This document shows, piece by piece, positions 26,108 through 35,750 of a stretch of 64,000 nucleotides of DNA (positions are counted from its first letter, which is position 1; each line of letters begins with the position of its first letter). Origin of the DNA: CAVQCT01 sp964520865 (GTDB lineage: Bacteria > Zixibacteria > MSB-5A5 > GN15 > FEB-12); assembly GCA_964520865.1 (NCBI GenBank), contig CAZFOY010000002.1:60491-124490 (forward strand), written 5' to 3'. Below the pieces are notes generated by a model that saw only the letters and a list, made by a program, of their open reading frames with translations, made no database searches and had not been told where the DNA came from. The translations under genes and the position numbers were made by a program.

Positions 26108-27877
26108 GTGAACGTACCCATTGATGAAACGCGAAAACTCCTGACGGTTGAAGACCTCCCGTACTTCAACCGGGATCTGTTCGGATCCGCGGTGACCCTT
26201 TCCGGGATCGGTTCAGGACCGATCGGCGGCAAGGCAAGCGGACTCGCCCATATCAGGGAGAGCCTTTTATCCCGGGTGAGGGGTCCCGAATTCGGCGATG
26301 TACTGCTCTGCATACCCACCATGACAGTTATCGGGACCGATGTTTTCGATGCGTTCATGCGCATGAATCATCTGGATGATATCGCCCTGTCGGAGAGTTC
26401 TACCGACCGAATCGCCCACGCCTTTCATCGTGCCGATTTCCCCAGCGAGATAATCGGCGATCTTCGCGGACTGATCGAAAAGGTACACACGCCGCTCGCG
26501 GTCAGATCATCGAGCCTTCTCGAGGACGCCATGTACCGTCCGTTCGCCGGCGTTTATGCCACCAAGATGATCCCGAACAACCAGCCTGATGCGGACAGTC
26601 GGTTCCATTTGCTGGTCGATGCAATCAAACTTGTCTATGCGTCGACCTTCTCAAAGAGTGCCAAGGACTATCTCCTCGCGGCCGGGCAAGAGCCGGGGAC
26701 CGAGAAGATGGCGGTCATTGTGCAGGAGGTTATCGGTCGAAGGCACGGCGAGAGGTTTTACCCCGATATTTCCGGGGTTGCCCGATCGTACAATTTCTAT
26801 CCGTTCGGACATCCGGAACCGGAGGACGGAGTAGTTTCGCTCGCCCTCGGACTCGGGAGGACGATTGTAGACGACGGCATCAGCTGGAACTATTCGCCCG
26901 CGTATCCGTCGGCCGTACCTCCGTTCAATTCGACGTCGGATCTGCTCAAGCGGACTCAAACCGAGTTCTGGGCGGTCAACATGGGAAAGCCGCCCGAGCA
27001 CGACCCGCTCAGGGAAACCGAGTACCTGTTCAGGGGAAACCTTGCCGATGCCGAGTTGGATGGTACGCTGAAGCAGATAGCCTCCACCTACCAATCTCGG
27101 AATGACCGAATCGTCATGGGAATCGGCGCCGACGGTCCCAGGGTCCTCGATTTTGCTCCGTTGTTGAGGCTCGATGAAATCCCGTTCACAGAAGTGATTC
27201 AAAAGATGCTTGAGGTGTCGAAACGGGACACCGGTGTCGAGGTGGAGATAGAGTTCGCCGTGACGATAGATCCTTCGTCCAGTCCCGAAGTCCGTTTCGG
27301 ATTTCTCCAGGTTCGCCCGATGGTGGTCTCTCACGAGAAGGTTGAAGTCGGCGAGGAAGAGTTGGCAGGGGAAGAGGTTTTGCTCGCATCGGAAACTATC
27401 ATGGGCAACGCCGCGATTGCCGATATTCAGGATATAGTTTATGTGAAGCCGGAGCGGTTTCAGGCCAAAGACACGAGGCAGATTGCAGCTGAGCTAGACG
27501 AAATTAACAGGAATGCCCTTGCATCAGATTTCAAATATCTGCTGATCGGGTTCGGCCGATGGGGAAGCTCCGATCCCTGGTTGGGGATCCCGGTAAACTG
27601 GGGTCAGATTTCCGCTACCGGCGTACTCGTGGAAGCAACTTTGCCGGATATGGATGTAGAATTGAGTCAAGGCTCGCATTTCTTTCATAATTTGAGTAGC
27701 TTTGGAGTATGTTACCTCTCGGTTCATCATGCCGGGAGGTACCAGATCGACTGGTCCTGGCTGAATCGTCAGCCGGTGGTGCATGAGACCGAATTCGTGA
27801 GGCACGTTCGCCCCGCGAATCCGCTGCAAATCAGAGTCGACGGAAAGAGCAGACGTGGAGTGATCCTGCATGGATGA
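26108..27877 (+). CDS. PEP-synthase-like ATP-grasp protein lacking the phosphohistidine domain
   Basis: 589 aa from a GTG start. Residues about 30-400 resemble the N-terminal ATP-grasp (PEP/pyruvate-binding) domain of PEP synthase and PPDK: GPIGGKASGLAHI, VRSSSLLEDAMYRPFAGVY, VIVQEVIG and FLQVRPM. The central phosphohistidine domain (TSHAA motif) and the PEP-binding barrel are absent. In their place is a C-terminal module (about 420-589) with LLIGFGRWGSSDPWLG and GSHFFHNL, shared with the next gene. It cannot be a complete PEP synthase, and its acceptor is unknown. It overlaps the next gene by 8 bp. Confidence 0.75.
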   Translation: MNVPIDETRKLLTVEDLPYFNRDLFGSAVTLSGIGSGPIGGKASGLAHIRESLLSRVRGPEFGDVLLCIPTMTVIGTDVFDAFMRMNHLDDIALSESSTDRIAHAFHRADFPSEIIGDLRGLIEKVHTPLAVRSSSLLEDAMYRPFAGVYATKMIPNNQPDADSRFHLLVDAIKLVYASTFSKSAKDYLLAAGQEPGTEKMAVIVQEVIGRRHGERFYPDISGVARSYNFYPFGHPEPEDGVVSLALGLGRTIVDDGISWNYSPAYPSAVPPFNSTSDLLKRTQTEFWAVNMGKPPEHDPLRETEYLFRGNLADAELDGTLKQIASTYQSRNDRIVMGIGADGPRVLDFAPLLRLDEIPFTEVIQKMLEVSKRDTGVEVEIEFAVTIDPSSSPEVRFGFLQVRPMVVSHEKVEVGEEELAGEEVLLASETIMGNAAIADIQDIVYVKPERFQAKDTRQIAAELDEINRNALASDFKYLLIGFGRWGSSDPWLGIPVNWGQISATGVLVEATLPDMDVELSQGSHFFHNLSSFGVCYLSVHHAGRYQIDWSWLNRQPVVHETEFVRHVRPANPLQIRVDGKSRRGVILHG

Positions 27878-30800
27878 CAGTAAGAAATCGATCGACAAGC
27901 TCCTTGAATCGCTTCAGGAACGGGCCAAGGAACTCAATTGCCTGTACCGGATCGAGGAGCTGCTGAATCGTCCCGACGCCGGGATCAACGAGGTCTGTCG
28001 AGAAATAATCGAAGCAATACCGCCGGGCTGGCAGTACCCGGACATCTGCCGCGCGAAAATTCTGATCGATAACGACGTCTACACTGTCGCCGATTTCGTG
28101 GAATCTCCCTGGGTGATCAGTGCCGATATCCGGGTGCACGAACGAATCATCGGCACCATCAGCATCTACTACACAGAAGAAATGCCTGTTGCCGATGACG
28201 GCCCGTTCCTGAAGGAGGAGCTCAAACTCGTCCGGACGATCGCCGACCGTCTCGGACATTTCATCCTTCACAGTCAGATGAAGCAGATCTATGCGGAGTG
28301 GCACTCGGCCAGAAAAGATATCTCGGAGCACCGACGCGGCGAATGGCAGGTAGTGCTTGATCTGCTGAGGCAGACCGACCAGGCACTCTTCATGAACATT
28401 TCCCACAAGATGCTCAATCATCTCTGCTGGAGTGGAATCGAAGAAGCGGAAAAACTGCTCAAAGAAACGAGCGTTGGGCCGCGTGAGGAACATGACGATG
28501 TCGTCGAAGGAACCAACAGCCCCCACCAAATCGCCAATGTTACTTTTCCCATTCTTCTGAGCGGGGAGATTTTCCGAATCGCCGACGAGAACATCCCCGA
28601 TGACGAACTGCTTACGCTGATCCAGAAATGGATCCAGGAAGACAAGCTGAGCTTCCTTGTTCAGGTGGTCAACCGGAATCTTTCGCTTTCGGAGGTTGCC
28701 GATGCGGTCCGGAGGTTCTACCACACCGCCTCCTCGAAAGGGGATGACTTGCTGTCACCCAGCAAGAAAGGTATTGTCGTCTCGCTCATCAGGCGCTTTC
28801 TCTCCGACCACCTGACGTTTCTGAATATCGCGAAGAACTTCATCAACATTAACGACTTCTACGAACTCCTCAACAACATCATCTTCACGACAGAGAGTCA
28901 CGGCAAGCTGGGTGGCAAGAGCGCCGGTATGTATCTTGCGGCGCAGATTATCGAAAGCCACAACGAGAACGGCAACGGTCAGATGACCATGAAGATTCCG
29001 AAAACCTGGTATATAACTTCCGATATGCTCCTGCATTTCATGCATTACAATAACCTTGACGAGATCGTCGAGCAGAAGTACAAGGAAATCGACCAGGTCA
29101 GATTCGAGTATCCGCATATCGTCCATACATTCAAGAACTCGCACTTCCCGCCGGAGATGGTAAAAGGGCTTTCGGTAGCGCTGGACGAATTCGGGGACAA
29201 GCCGCTGATCGTACGAAGTTCCAGTCTCCTCGAAGACAGGATGGGCGCAGCCTTCTCGGGAAAATACAAAAGTGTGTTCATCGCTAACCAGGGGAGCAAG
29301 CAGAAACGCCTTGAGGCTCTGCTGGACGCGATTTCCGAAGTCTACGCCTCTACGTTCGGTCCGGACCCGATCGAGTATCGGACGGAGAAGGGACTTATTG
29401 ATTTCGGCGAAGAGATGGGCGTAATGATTCAGGAAGTGGTCGGTACCCGGGTGGGCGACTATTTCATGCCGGCTTTCGCCGGTGTTGCGTTCAGCCATAA
29501 CGAATTTCGCTGGTCTCCTCGCATTAAGAGGGAAGACGGCCTGGTACGGATGGTTCCCGGTTTGGGCACCAGGGCCGTCGATCGGCTAAGCGACGATTAT
29601 CCGGTAATGTTCGCGCCCGGCCAGCCCGGCTTGAGAGTCAATGTGTCGGTCGACGACGTCCTCCGGTACTCGCCAAGGTATATCGACGTCATCAATCTCA
29701 AGCGCAACATGTTCGAGACGGTCGAAACGGCCGACCTGCTCAAGCGGTTCGGATACGAATTCCCCAATGTAAAAAGAATCGTCTCGATTCACGATTCCGG
29801 TCACATCCGAAAGCCGATCGGGATGCAGATAGATTTCGACAACGACGATCTGGTGGTGACCTTCGACGGTCTTCTCACCGAATCTCCCTTCATCAGCCAG
29901 ATCCATTCGGTGCTACAATTGCTTGAGAAAACGATGGGTGTGCCGGTCGATATGGAGTTCGCCCACGATGGCAAGGATCTCTATTTGCTTCAGTGCCGGC
30001 CCCAGAGTCATGCCGACAGCAGCAAAGCGGCTCCGATTCCGAAGGACATTCCGGACGAGAAAATCATTTTCAGCGCGAAACGGTACGTTTCCAACGGGCG
30101 GGTGCCGGATATTACGCACGTTGTCTATGTAGATCCGGACAAGTACAGTGAGCTGTCGAGCCGGGAAGAACTGCTTGCGGTGGCGCGTGCGGTCGGCAGG
30201 CTGAACAAACTCCTTCCTAAACGACAGTTCATTCTCATCGGACCGGGGAGATGGGGGAGCAGGGGAGATATCAAGCTCGGTGTGGCGGTCACATATTCGG
30301 ATATCAACAACACCGCCATGCTAATCGAGGTAGCCCGGAAGAAAGGGAATTATACGCCCGATCTATCGTTCGGCACCCACTTCTTCCAGGACCTTGTCGA
30401 AGCACGTATTCGATACCTCCCATTGTATCCGGATGACGACGGAATCGTCTTCAACGAACGGTTCCTCCGGGGATCTCCGAATATCCTCTGTCAGCTCATT
30501 CCGGACTGCGAGTCGCTGGTCGATACGATCAGACTGATCGATATACCGTCGGCCGCCAACGGGCAGGTTCTTCGCGTCTTGATGAATGCCGATCTCGATG
30601 AGGCGGTTGCCATGCTGGGACAGCGATCTTCAGAGATCGACGACTCGGACTTCAGCCAGTTCTTTGAGGAAAAAACGGGTGACAGCAGTTGGCGCTGGCG
30701 TTACCAGATGGCCGAGCATATTGCCTCATGTCTCGATCCGGTCAGGTTCGGGGTGAAGGGGTTTTATGTCTTCGGCAGTACGAAGAACGCCACCGCGGCG

Positions 30801-31067
30801 GCAGCCAGCGATATCGATATTCTCGTGCACTTCGCGGGGAATACCCACCAGTTGTCGCTGCTGGATCACTGGCTTGAGGGCTGGAGCCTTGCGTTGGGGC
30901 GGATCAACTATCTGAGGACAGGGTATGATACCGAACGACTTCTCGATGTACATATCATTACCGATGAGGATATTCGCCGTAAGACGAGCTATGCTGCCAA
31001 GATCAACGCGATCACCGATTCGGCTCGCCCGCTGTCAATGATGCGGAAACCCTCGTCAAAGCAATAG
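27870..31067 (+). CDS. GAF / PEP-synthase-like ATP-grasp / nucleotidyltransferase fusion protein
   Basis: 1065 aa. The N-terminus (1-135) has a GAF-like sensory domain (LNCLYRIEELLNR, PPGWQYPD, ADRLGHFI). The ATP-grasp part (about 345-710) shows GKLGGKSAGMYLA, VRSSSLLEDRMGAAFSGKY and LLQCRPQ. Then comes the module shared with the upstream gene (FILIGPGRWGSRGD, GTHFFQDL). At the C-terminus (about 960-1040) is a polymerase-beta-type nucleotidyltransferase (YVFGSTKN, then SDIDILVHF with the metal-binding aspartates). The swivelling phosphohistidine domain is missing here too. A signal-dependent kinase or nucleotidyl-transfer function is likely; the substrate is not inferable. The 3' end overlaps a convergent gene by 12 bp. 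Confidence 0.75.
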   Translation: MDDSKKSIDKLLESLQERAKELNCLYRIEELLNRPDAGINEVCREIIEAIPPGWQYPDICRAKILIDNDVYTVADFVESPWVISADIRVHERIIGTISIYYTEEMPVADDGPFLKEELKLVRTIADRLGHFILHSQMKQIYAEWHSARKDISEHRRGEWQVVLDLLRQTDQALFMNISHKMLNHLCWSGIEEAEKLLKETSVGPREEHDDVVEGTNSPHQIANVTFPILLSGEIFRIADENIPDDELLTLIQKWIQEDKLSFLVQVVNRNLSLSEVADAVRRFYHTASSKGDDLLSPSKKGIVVSLIRRFLSDHLTFLNIAKNFININDFYELLNNIIFTTESHGKLGGKSAGMYLAAQIIESHNENGNGQMTMKIPKTWYITSDMLLHFMHYNNLDEIVEQKYKEIDQVRFEYPHIVHTFKNSHFPPEMVKGLSVALDEFGDKPLIVRSSSLLEDRMGAAFSGKYKSVFIANQGSKQKRLEALLDAISEVYASTFGPDPIEYRTEKGLIDFGEEMGVMIQEVVGTRVGDYFMPAFAGVAFSHNEFRWSPRIKREDGLVRMVPGLGTRAVDRLSDDYPVMFAPGQPGLRVNVSVDDVLRYSPRYIDVINLKRNMFETVETADLLKRFGYEFPNVKRIVSIHDSGHIRKPIGMQIDFDNDDLVVTFDGLLTESPFISQIHSVLQLLEKTMGVPVDMEFAHDGKDLYLLQCRPQSHADSSKAAPIPKDIPDEKIIFSAKRYVSNGRVPDITHVVYVDPDKYSELSSREELLAVARAVGRLNKLLPKRQFILIGPGRWGSRGDIKLGVAVTYSDINNTAMLIEVARKKGNYTPDLSFGTHFFQDLVEARIRYLPLYPDDDGIVFNERFLRGSPNILCQLIPDCESLVDTIRLIDIPSAANGQVLRVLMNADLDEAVAMLGQRSSEIDDSDFSQFFEEKTGDSSWRWRYQMAEHIASCLDPVRFGVKGFYVFGSTKNATAAAASDIDILVHFAGNTHQLSLLDHWLEGWSLALGRINYLRTGYDTERLLDVHIITDEDIRRKTSYAAKINAITDSARPLSMMRKPSSKQ

Positions 31068-31922
31068 CTCCCGGACGGCATCTTCAGGACGATCAGGATT
31101 GAAACGAATCAGGGCAAGCTCCGGTCCGTCATGGGCGGCCGTGAAGCAAAGGGTTCGGCCAATCCGCTGTCGCCACGATCCGGTCAGACGGGCTGACTCG
31201 TGGATGTGTCCGTGCAAAGTCAGGAGCGGCTGGCGCTCCTCAATGAGTTCTCGGATAGCGACACTCCCGACATGAACATCGAGCGGGGCGTACTCAACGG
31301 ATTTACCGTCCAGGGCGGCGCGATCAAGATTGGTTTTGTACGGGGGGGCATGAAAAAGCATGATGGCATTGCTCAGATCATCGCCGTTGATCAGCTCGGA
31401 AAGATCCTGACGAATGGTAGTGAATTTCTTCTGATAATCGGACACCGTCTTCGTACGCACACCTTCTTCGGGCGACACGCTTCCGGGGTCGACGAATCGG
31501 GAAACATCGTAACGCTCCCAGTCCTTGAGCTGGAACGGAGAGGGGGGAGAGAACGGATAGCCGAACACCTCGTACTTCCCGTAGGACACCCTTCGCTCGG
31601 AAACGTACTCCCAGATTTCGTTTGCTGCAGCGTCAAGTACGGCTGCTTCCTCGAACCGGGCGTCATCGTTGCCGAATATCAGGAAGATGCGTGGATAGAA
31701 CCGCGGCGCCTTGTCTCGCAGCTCGGAAAGCCGTCGCACGAGGAAATCATTGATAAAGTCGCGGTGTCCCGGATTGATGCCTGAATGTGCCGACATGGCG
31801 TGAGGAAGCAAATCACCGCCCAGAAAGACCGCGTCGGGCTGTTCACCTTCGATAGCCAGGAACAACTGTCGGTATTTTTCCGGCGAGCCGTGCAGGTCGC
31901 TTACAAAAAAGCACTTTGGCAT
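31056..31922 (-). CDS. Calcineurin-like metallophosphoesterase
   Basis: 288 aa. All metal-binding motifs are present in order: FFVSDLHGS, FLGGDLLP, FGNDDAR, LFHAPPY and LHGHIHES. An upstream ATG at 31985 exists, but ATG 31922 has a very strong site (GGTGGAGGTGA) and starts MPKCFFVSDLHGS as in the family. The likely activity is a phosphodiesterase or phosphatase; the substrate is unknown. It is divergent from the deacetylase gene and converges on the ATP-grasp fusion gene. Confidence 0.88.
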   Translation of the reverse strand: MPKCFFVSDLHGSPEKYRQLFLAIEGEQPDAVFLGGDLLPHAMSAHSGINPGHRDFINDFLVRRLSELRDKAPRFYPRIFLIFGNDDARFEEAAVLDAAANEIWEYVSERRVSYGKYEVFGYPFSPPSPFQLKDWERYDVSRFVDPGSVSPEEGVRTKTVSDYQKKFTTIRQDLSELINGDDLSNAIMLFHAPPYKTNLDRAALDGKSVEYAPLDVHVGSVAIRELIEERQPLLTLHGHIHESARLTGSWRQRIGRTLCFTAAHDGPELALIRFNPDRPEDAVRELLL

Positions 31923-32075
31923 GTTTGCTTCACCTCCACCTGCGAATTTGGGCGATTGAGAATAATATATGCTTTTCCCGTGCAATTCATACTACAAATC
32001 TTCCCGAAGCTGGTCCGAATGGATTGACAGAGCAGGAGAGCGGGCGTTTATTCGGATAACGACGAGTACCCGTCT

Positions 32076-32918
32076 ATGAAGATCGTATTTACCCGAAAAT
32101 GCCTTGAATATTCGCAGGCTGGACATCCCGAATCGGCCGCCCGAGTGAAATCTTCGGCTGATCTGCTTCGCGGTCGGTATGAATTTGTTGAGCCTACGGT
32201 TGCCAGCGAAGAGACAATCGGGCTGGTTCATCCCACCGAACATCTCATCCGCGTAAAATCTCGGAGCTTTGTCGACTGGGATACCCCGGCGTATGAAGGG
32301 ATTTATGACTACGCCCGGCTTTCGGTCGGAGCGGCCGTGCAAGCGGCGGAGCTGGCCCTCGGAGGCGATCCGGCTTTTTCGCTGATGCGACCGCCCGGAC
32401 ATCACGCCGGAAGGGATTCGGTTTCCGGATTTTGTTATTTCAACAATATCGCCATCGCGGTGCGAAAAGTGCTTCAGGACATTGAGCGAATTGCCATCAT
32501 AGATTTCGACTGTCACCACGGCAACGGCACCCAGAGCATCTTTCTCGGAGACAGCCGGGTCCTGTACGTTTCTTTGCACCAGAGTCCGCTCTATCCCGGG
32601 ACAGGACTTACACGGAAAGAGAATTGTCTCAACTACCCGATTCCGGCAGGCACCGGTGAGAACGAGTATATGAAAGTATTTCGGTCGGCTCTTACAGAAC
32701 TGATTCAATTCAATCCGTCAATGATCGCGGTGTCGGCCGGGTTCGATGCTTTCAAAGATGACCCGATCACCGATATGGGTCTCGATATAGGTACATTCGA
32801 AAGGATCGGCGAAGAAATTCACAAATTAAACGAGCCGACTTTTTCGATCCTCGAGGGCGGTTATGCCGACCGGCTCGGTGATTGCATCGCGGCCTATCTT
32901 AAAGGACTTGAATCCTGA
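32076..32918 (+). CDS. Histone-deacetylase/acetoin-utilisation (AcuC-like) family deacetylase
   Basis: 280 aa of the zinc-dependent arginase/deacetylase fold. Motifs visible: RPPGHHAG (active-site His pair), GFCYFNNIAIA, IDFDCHHGNGTQ (zinc-binding Asp/His) and SAGFDAFKDDP (zinc Asp). Bacterial members remove acyl groups from lysines (AcuC acts on acetyl-CoA synthetase) or from small amides. The archease gene starts 25 bases downstream, so it may be co-transcribed with the RNA-ligase pair; the biological link is unclear. Confidence 0.9.
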   Translation: MKIVFTRKCLEYSQAGHPESAARVKSSADLLRGRYEFVEPTVASEETIGLVHPTEHLIRVKSRSFVDWDTPAYEGIYDYARLSVGAAVQAAELALGGDPAFSLMRPPGHHAGRDSVSGFCYFNNIAIAVRKVLQDIERIAIIDFDCHHGNGTQSIFLGDSRVLYVSLHQSPLYPGTGLTRKENCLNYPIPAGTGENEYMKVFRSALTELIQFNPSMIAVSAGFDAFKDDPITDMGLDIGTFERIGEEIHKLNEPTFSILEGGYADRLGDCIAAYLKGLES

Positions 32919-32943
32919 ATCGGGGATTGTATATCTTGATAGT

Positions 32944-33366
32944 GTGAAGAGATTCGAGTTCGTTGAGCACACCGCCGACATTGCTATCAAGGCATATGGA
33001 AACAATCTTGCCGAAGCATACGCCGCTTCAGCGGACGCCATGTTCGAGATCATCACGGACGGCGCGCCGATTCAGCATAGAGACGAGTTCCGAGTTCAAG
33101 TTCAATCAGACACTCGTGAGAGTTTACTGGTGCGATTTCTGTCGGAACTAATCGTCGTTCACGAAGTCGACAGAGTCGTTCTTACGGACTTCGATGTTAA
33201 GCTGACGGGAGAATTTTCGCTTGAGGCTACTGGCCGGGGAGAGCCGTTTGATTCCGACCGTCACGCTCAGGGCCAGCATGTCAAGGGCGTGTCGTACCAC
33301 ATGCTCGAGATACACGACGGCGGACTCGAGAGCGAGAGCTTCGTGCAGGTGCTGTTCGATGTATAA
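32944..33366 (+). CDS. Archease, RtcB activator protein
   Basis: 140 aa from GTG 32944 (KRFEFVEHTADIAIKAYG). The family signatures are the N-terminal EHTADI and the C-terminal VKGVSYHMLEI, with metal-binding Asp and His. Archease helps RtcB become guanylylated and turn over. The frame is open upstream to 32863, but the archease fold begins at 32944. The rtcB gene follows after 50 bases, the usual pairing. No clear ribosome site; a TATCTTG element lies at 32932. Confidence 0.92.
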   Translation: MKRFEFVEHTADIAIKAYGNNLAEAYAASADAMFEIITDGAPIQHRDEFRVQVQSDTRESLLVRFLSELIVVHEVDRVVLTDFDVKLTGEFSLEATGRGEPFDSDRHAQGQHVKGVSYHMLEIHDGGLESESFVQVLFDV

Positions 33367-33416
33367 GCTGCGGCAGCTTCGGTGAAAGGCCCATCCGAAA
33401 GTGAGGTGATGTTAGC

Positions 33417-34895
33417 ATGAGCTGGAAGGGACCGTACAAACAGCTCGATGATAATCGATTCGAGATTCCGACTGATTATCGAAGCGGGCTGATGCAAGGC
33501 AAGGGAGTGCGGATGCTCGTGCCCGGTTTGATCTTCGCCGACGACAGTTCGTTCGCTGCCATAATCGCCGATGATTCCCCCGACCAGGTAGCCAACGTCG
33601 CGACCCTTCCCGGAATTGTCGGTCGGTCGATCGCAATGCCGGATATCCACCACGGCTACGGGTTTGCCATAGGCGGAGTCGCCGCCTTTGATTCCGCGAG
33701 CGGCGTTATCTCACCCGGCGGGGTCGGTTACGACATCAACTGCGGTGTCCGACTCATTCGTACCGACCTGAGAGCGGACGAGGTGAAGCCGAAAATCGGC
33801 AAGCTGATTGATACGATCTTTCACAATGTTCCCTGCGGGGTCGGATCGGAAGGGCGAATCAGGCTGACCGGCGGGCAGATCGACGAGGTACTATCCGAAG
33901 GTGCTTCGTGGGCGGTGCAGAACGGGTACGGCTGGCCCGAGGATCTGCTCGTGACCGAGGAGCAAGGGTGTATCGATGGTGCGGAGGCGAGAAACGTGAG
34001 TCCGTCTGCGAAGAAGCGGGGTTCGGGTCAGCTCGGTACCCTTGGCGCAGGCAATCACTTTTTGGAAGTCCAGCGGGTAGACGAGATTTTCGACCGAGAG
34101 ACGGCCGAAGCTTACGGAATTCGCGAGATCGGTCAGGTCACAGTCATGATTCACACCGGATCGCGCGGATGCGGACATCAGATCTGCACCGACTATCTGG
34201 AACTTATGCGCAAGGCGAACCAGAAATTCTGCATTCCTCTTGTGGATCAGGAACTGGCCTGCGCTCCGGCTTCGAGTCCAGAGGGTCAACAGTACTTTGG
34301 AGCCATGAAAGCGGGCGCCAATTTCGCCTGGGCGAATCGTCAGATGATCTTGCATTGGATAAGAGAATCGTTCGCGGGGGTGATGAAACGCTCCGCTCGA
34401 GATATGAGGATGCATCAAGTTTACGACATTGCCCACAACATGGCTAAGCTGGAGGAGCACGAGGTCGACGGCAAGCGGCGTTGGCTTTACGTCCATCGCA
34501 AGGGAGCGACTCGTGCCTTTGGCCCCGGACATCCGGCCATTCCGGAACAGTACCGTCCGTTCGGACAACCGGTGCTTATTCCCGGAGACATGGGTACCTC
34601 GTCGTACCTTCTTGCCGGCACCGATTACGCGATGCGCGAGACCTTTGGATCCTCTTGCCACGGGGCAGGGAGAGCGATGTCTCGCACGGCTGCCCGAAAG
34701 CAGCATCCTGCCGACGAAGTCATGGCGGATCTTCGCTCGAAAGGTATTTACCTGCAGGCAAAGAGCCAGCGGGTAATATCAGAGGAAGCTCCGGACGCCT
34801 ACAAGGACATCAACAGGGTGGTGGATATTTCGGACCGGGCCGGCATAGCGCGCAAGATCGCCCGAATGACCCCACTGGGAGTGGCAAAAGGTTAA
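33417..34895 (+). CDS. rtcB: RtcB 3'-phosphate RNA ligase
   Basis: 492-aa Mn2+/GTP-dependent ligase joining 2',3'-cyclic-phosphate or 3'-phosphate ends to 5'-OH ends in RNA repair. Motifs: MPDIHHGYGFAIGG, GGVGYDINCGVR (metal-binding Asp/Cys), GTLGAGNHFLEV, HTGSRGCGHQ, the guanylylation site YVHRKGATRAFGPG and SSCHGAGRAMSR. The start is preceded by GAGGTGA. It sits with archease. No rtcA and no RtcR-type regulator are present in the window. The stop overlaps a convergent membrane gene by 4 bp. Confidence 0.96.
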   Translation: MSWKGPYKQLDDNRFEIPTDYRSGLMQGKGVRMLVPGLIFADDSSFAAIIADDSPDQVANVATLPGIVGRSIAMPDIHHGYGFAIGGVAAFDSASGVISPGGVGYDINCGVRLIRTDLRADEVKPKIGKLIDTIFHNVPCGVGSEGRIRLTGGQIDEVLSEGASWAVQNGYGWPEDLLVTEEQGCIDGAEARNVSPSAKKRGSGQLGTLGAGNHFLEVQRVDEIFDRETAEAYGIREIGQVTVMIHTGSRGCGHQICTDYLELMRKANQKFCIPLVDQELACAPASSPEGQQYFGAMKAGANFAWANRQMILHWIRESFAGVMKRSARDMRMHQVYDIAHNMAKLEEHEVDGKRRWLYVHRKGATRAFGPGHPAIPEQYRPFGQPVLIPGDMGTSSYLLAGTDYAMRETFGSSCHGAGRAMSRTAARKQHPADEVMADLRSKGIYLQAKSQRVISEEAPDAYKDINRVVDISDRAGIARKIARMTPLGVAKG

Positions 34896-35572
34896 GTTTC
34901 TTCGGCCGTTGCGCTGTCCGCATGATGGGCTGCGCGATATGGCAGCAGGAATGCCACGATGTAGAGCACGAGTCCCACATAAAGCAGCAAGAAGCTGTAG
35001 GGCTGCGGCATCTGCTCGGTTATGACCACACTCGAATCTCTCATGAACGACCAAAGGATCGCGCACGTGGCCAGGGATGCGAGAATCCAGGATACTCCGC
35101 CCGGATGAAATGAGAGATCTGAATGATAAAGGCGGACGATCAGGTATCCGCACACGATCATCAGTAGAGATACCAGAATAGGTGCAATCACCGGCCCGAT
35201 CCAGGGGATGGGCAGCAGGAAAAGAAGATCCCACTCAAGGAACGAAGAAGGCCAGTTGATTGTCAGCTTGAGAGAGATGTAGAAGAAGATATCCCAGATG
35301 CCAAAGATGATCAGAAAGTAACCGAACTTTTCCCATCTCGTGCGACCGGCAAGAATCCCGACTGTTGTCACCATGACGAGGGTGGCAAATTCCCGCACCA
35401 GTTCGATCGCGATGCGACTTGTAGGAAGTGCCTTTACCGGAAACTGGAATCCTTCGGGGTAGTAGAGGTCCCTCAGGTATGTTACAACCGCAGCCTCAAG
35501 ATATCCGAAGGCGACGGCGAACAGAATCACGGTGATCAGAGTGTAGTTCAACTGCTTCGCTTGTGTTGACAA
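34892..35572 (-). CDS. Conserved hypothetical inner-membrane protein
   Basis: 226 aa with about six hydrophobic helices (YTLITVILFAVAFGYLEAA, LVMVTTVGILAGR, FGYFLIIFGIWDIFFYISL, and three more) and a short polar C-terminus (HHADSATAEET). The family is not recognised. Invariant-looking polar residues in helices (YLEAAVV, WDIFFY) suggest a function beyond anchoring. It stands alone on the minus strand between rtcB and the sigma/CHAT operon. Confidence 0.7.
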   Translation of the reverse strand: MSTQAKQLNYTLITVILFAVAFGYLEAAVVTYLRDLYYPEGFQFPVKALPTSRIAIELVREFATLVMVTTVGILAGRTRWEKFGYFLIIFGIWDIFFYISLKLTINWPSSFLEWDLLFLLPIPWIGPVIAPILVSLLMIVCGYLIVRLYHSDLSFHPGGVSWILASLATCAILWSFMRDSSVVITEQMPQPYSFLLLYVGLVLYIVAFLLPYRAAHHADSATAEET

Positions 35573-35750
35573 TGTGCACCTACCGGTTCCGGCAATATGC
35601 CTACTCCTGGCATAACAATCGAAAATTCCCGAAGTTTAATCAAGTGCAGATTGGAGGAATAGGTGCGATGTCCGGTTTTTGTTGCGTAAGCTATTCATTT
35701 CCTTTTTCTTATCGCCAAGCGCCGAACTTGTCTATATTGCCCGCTGACCT

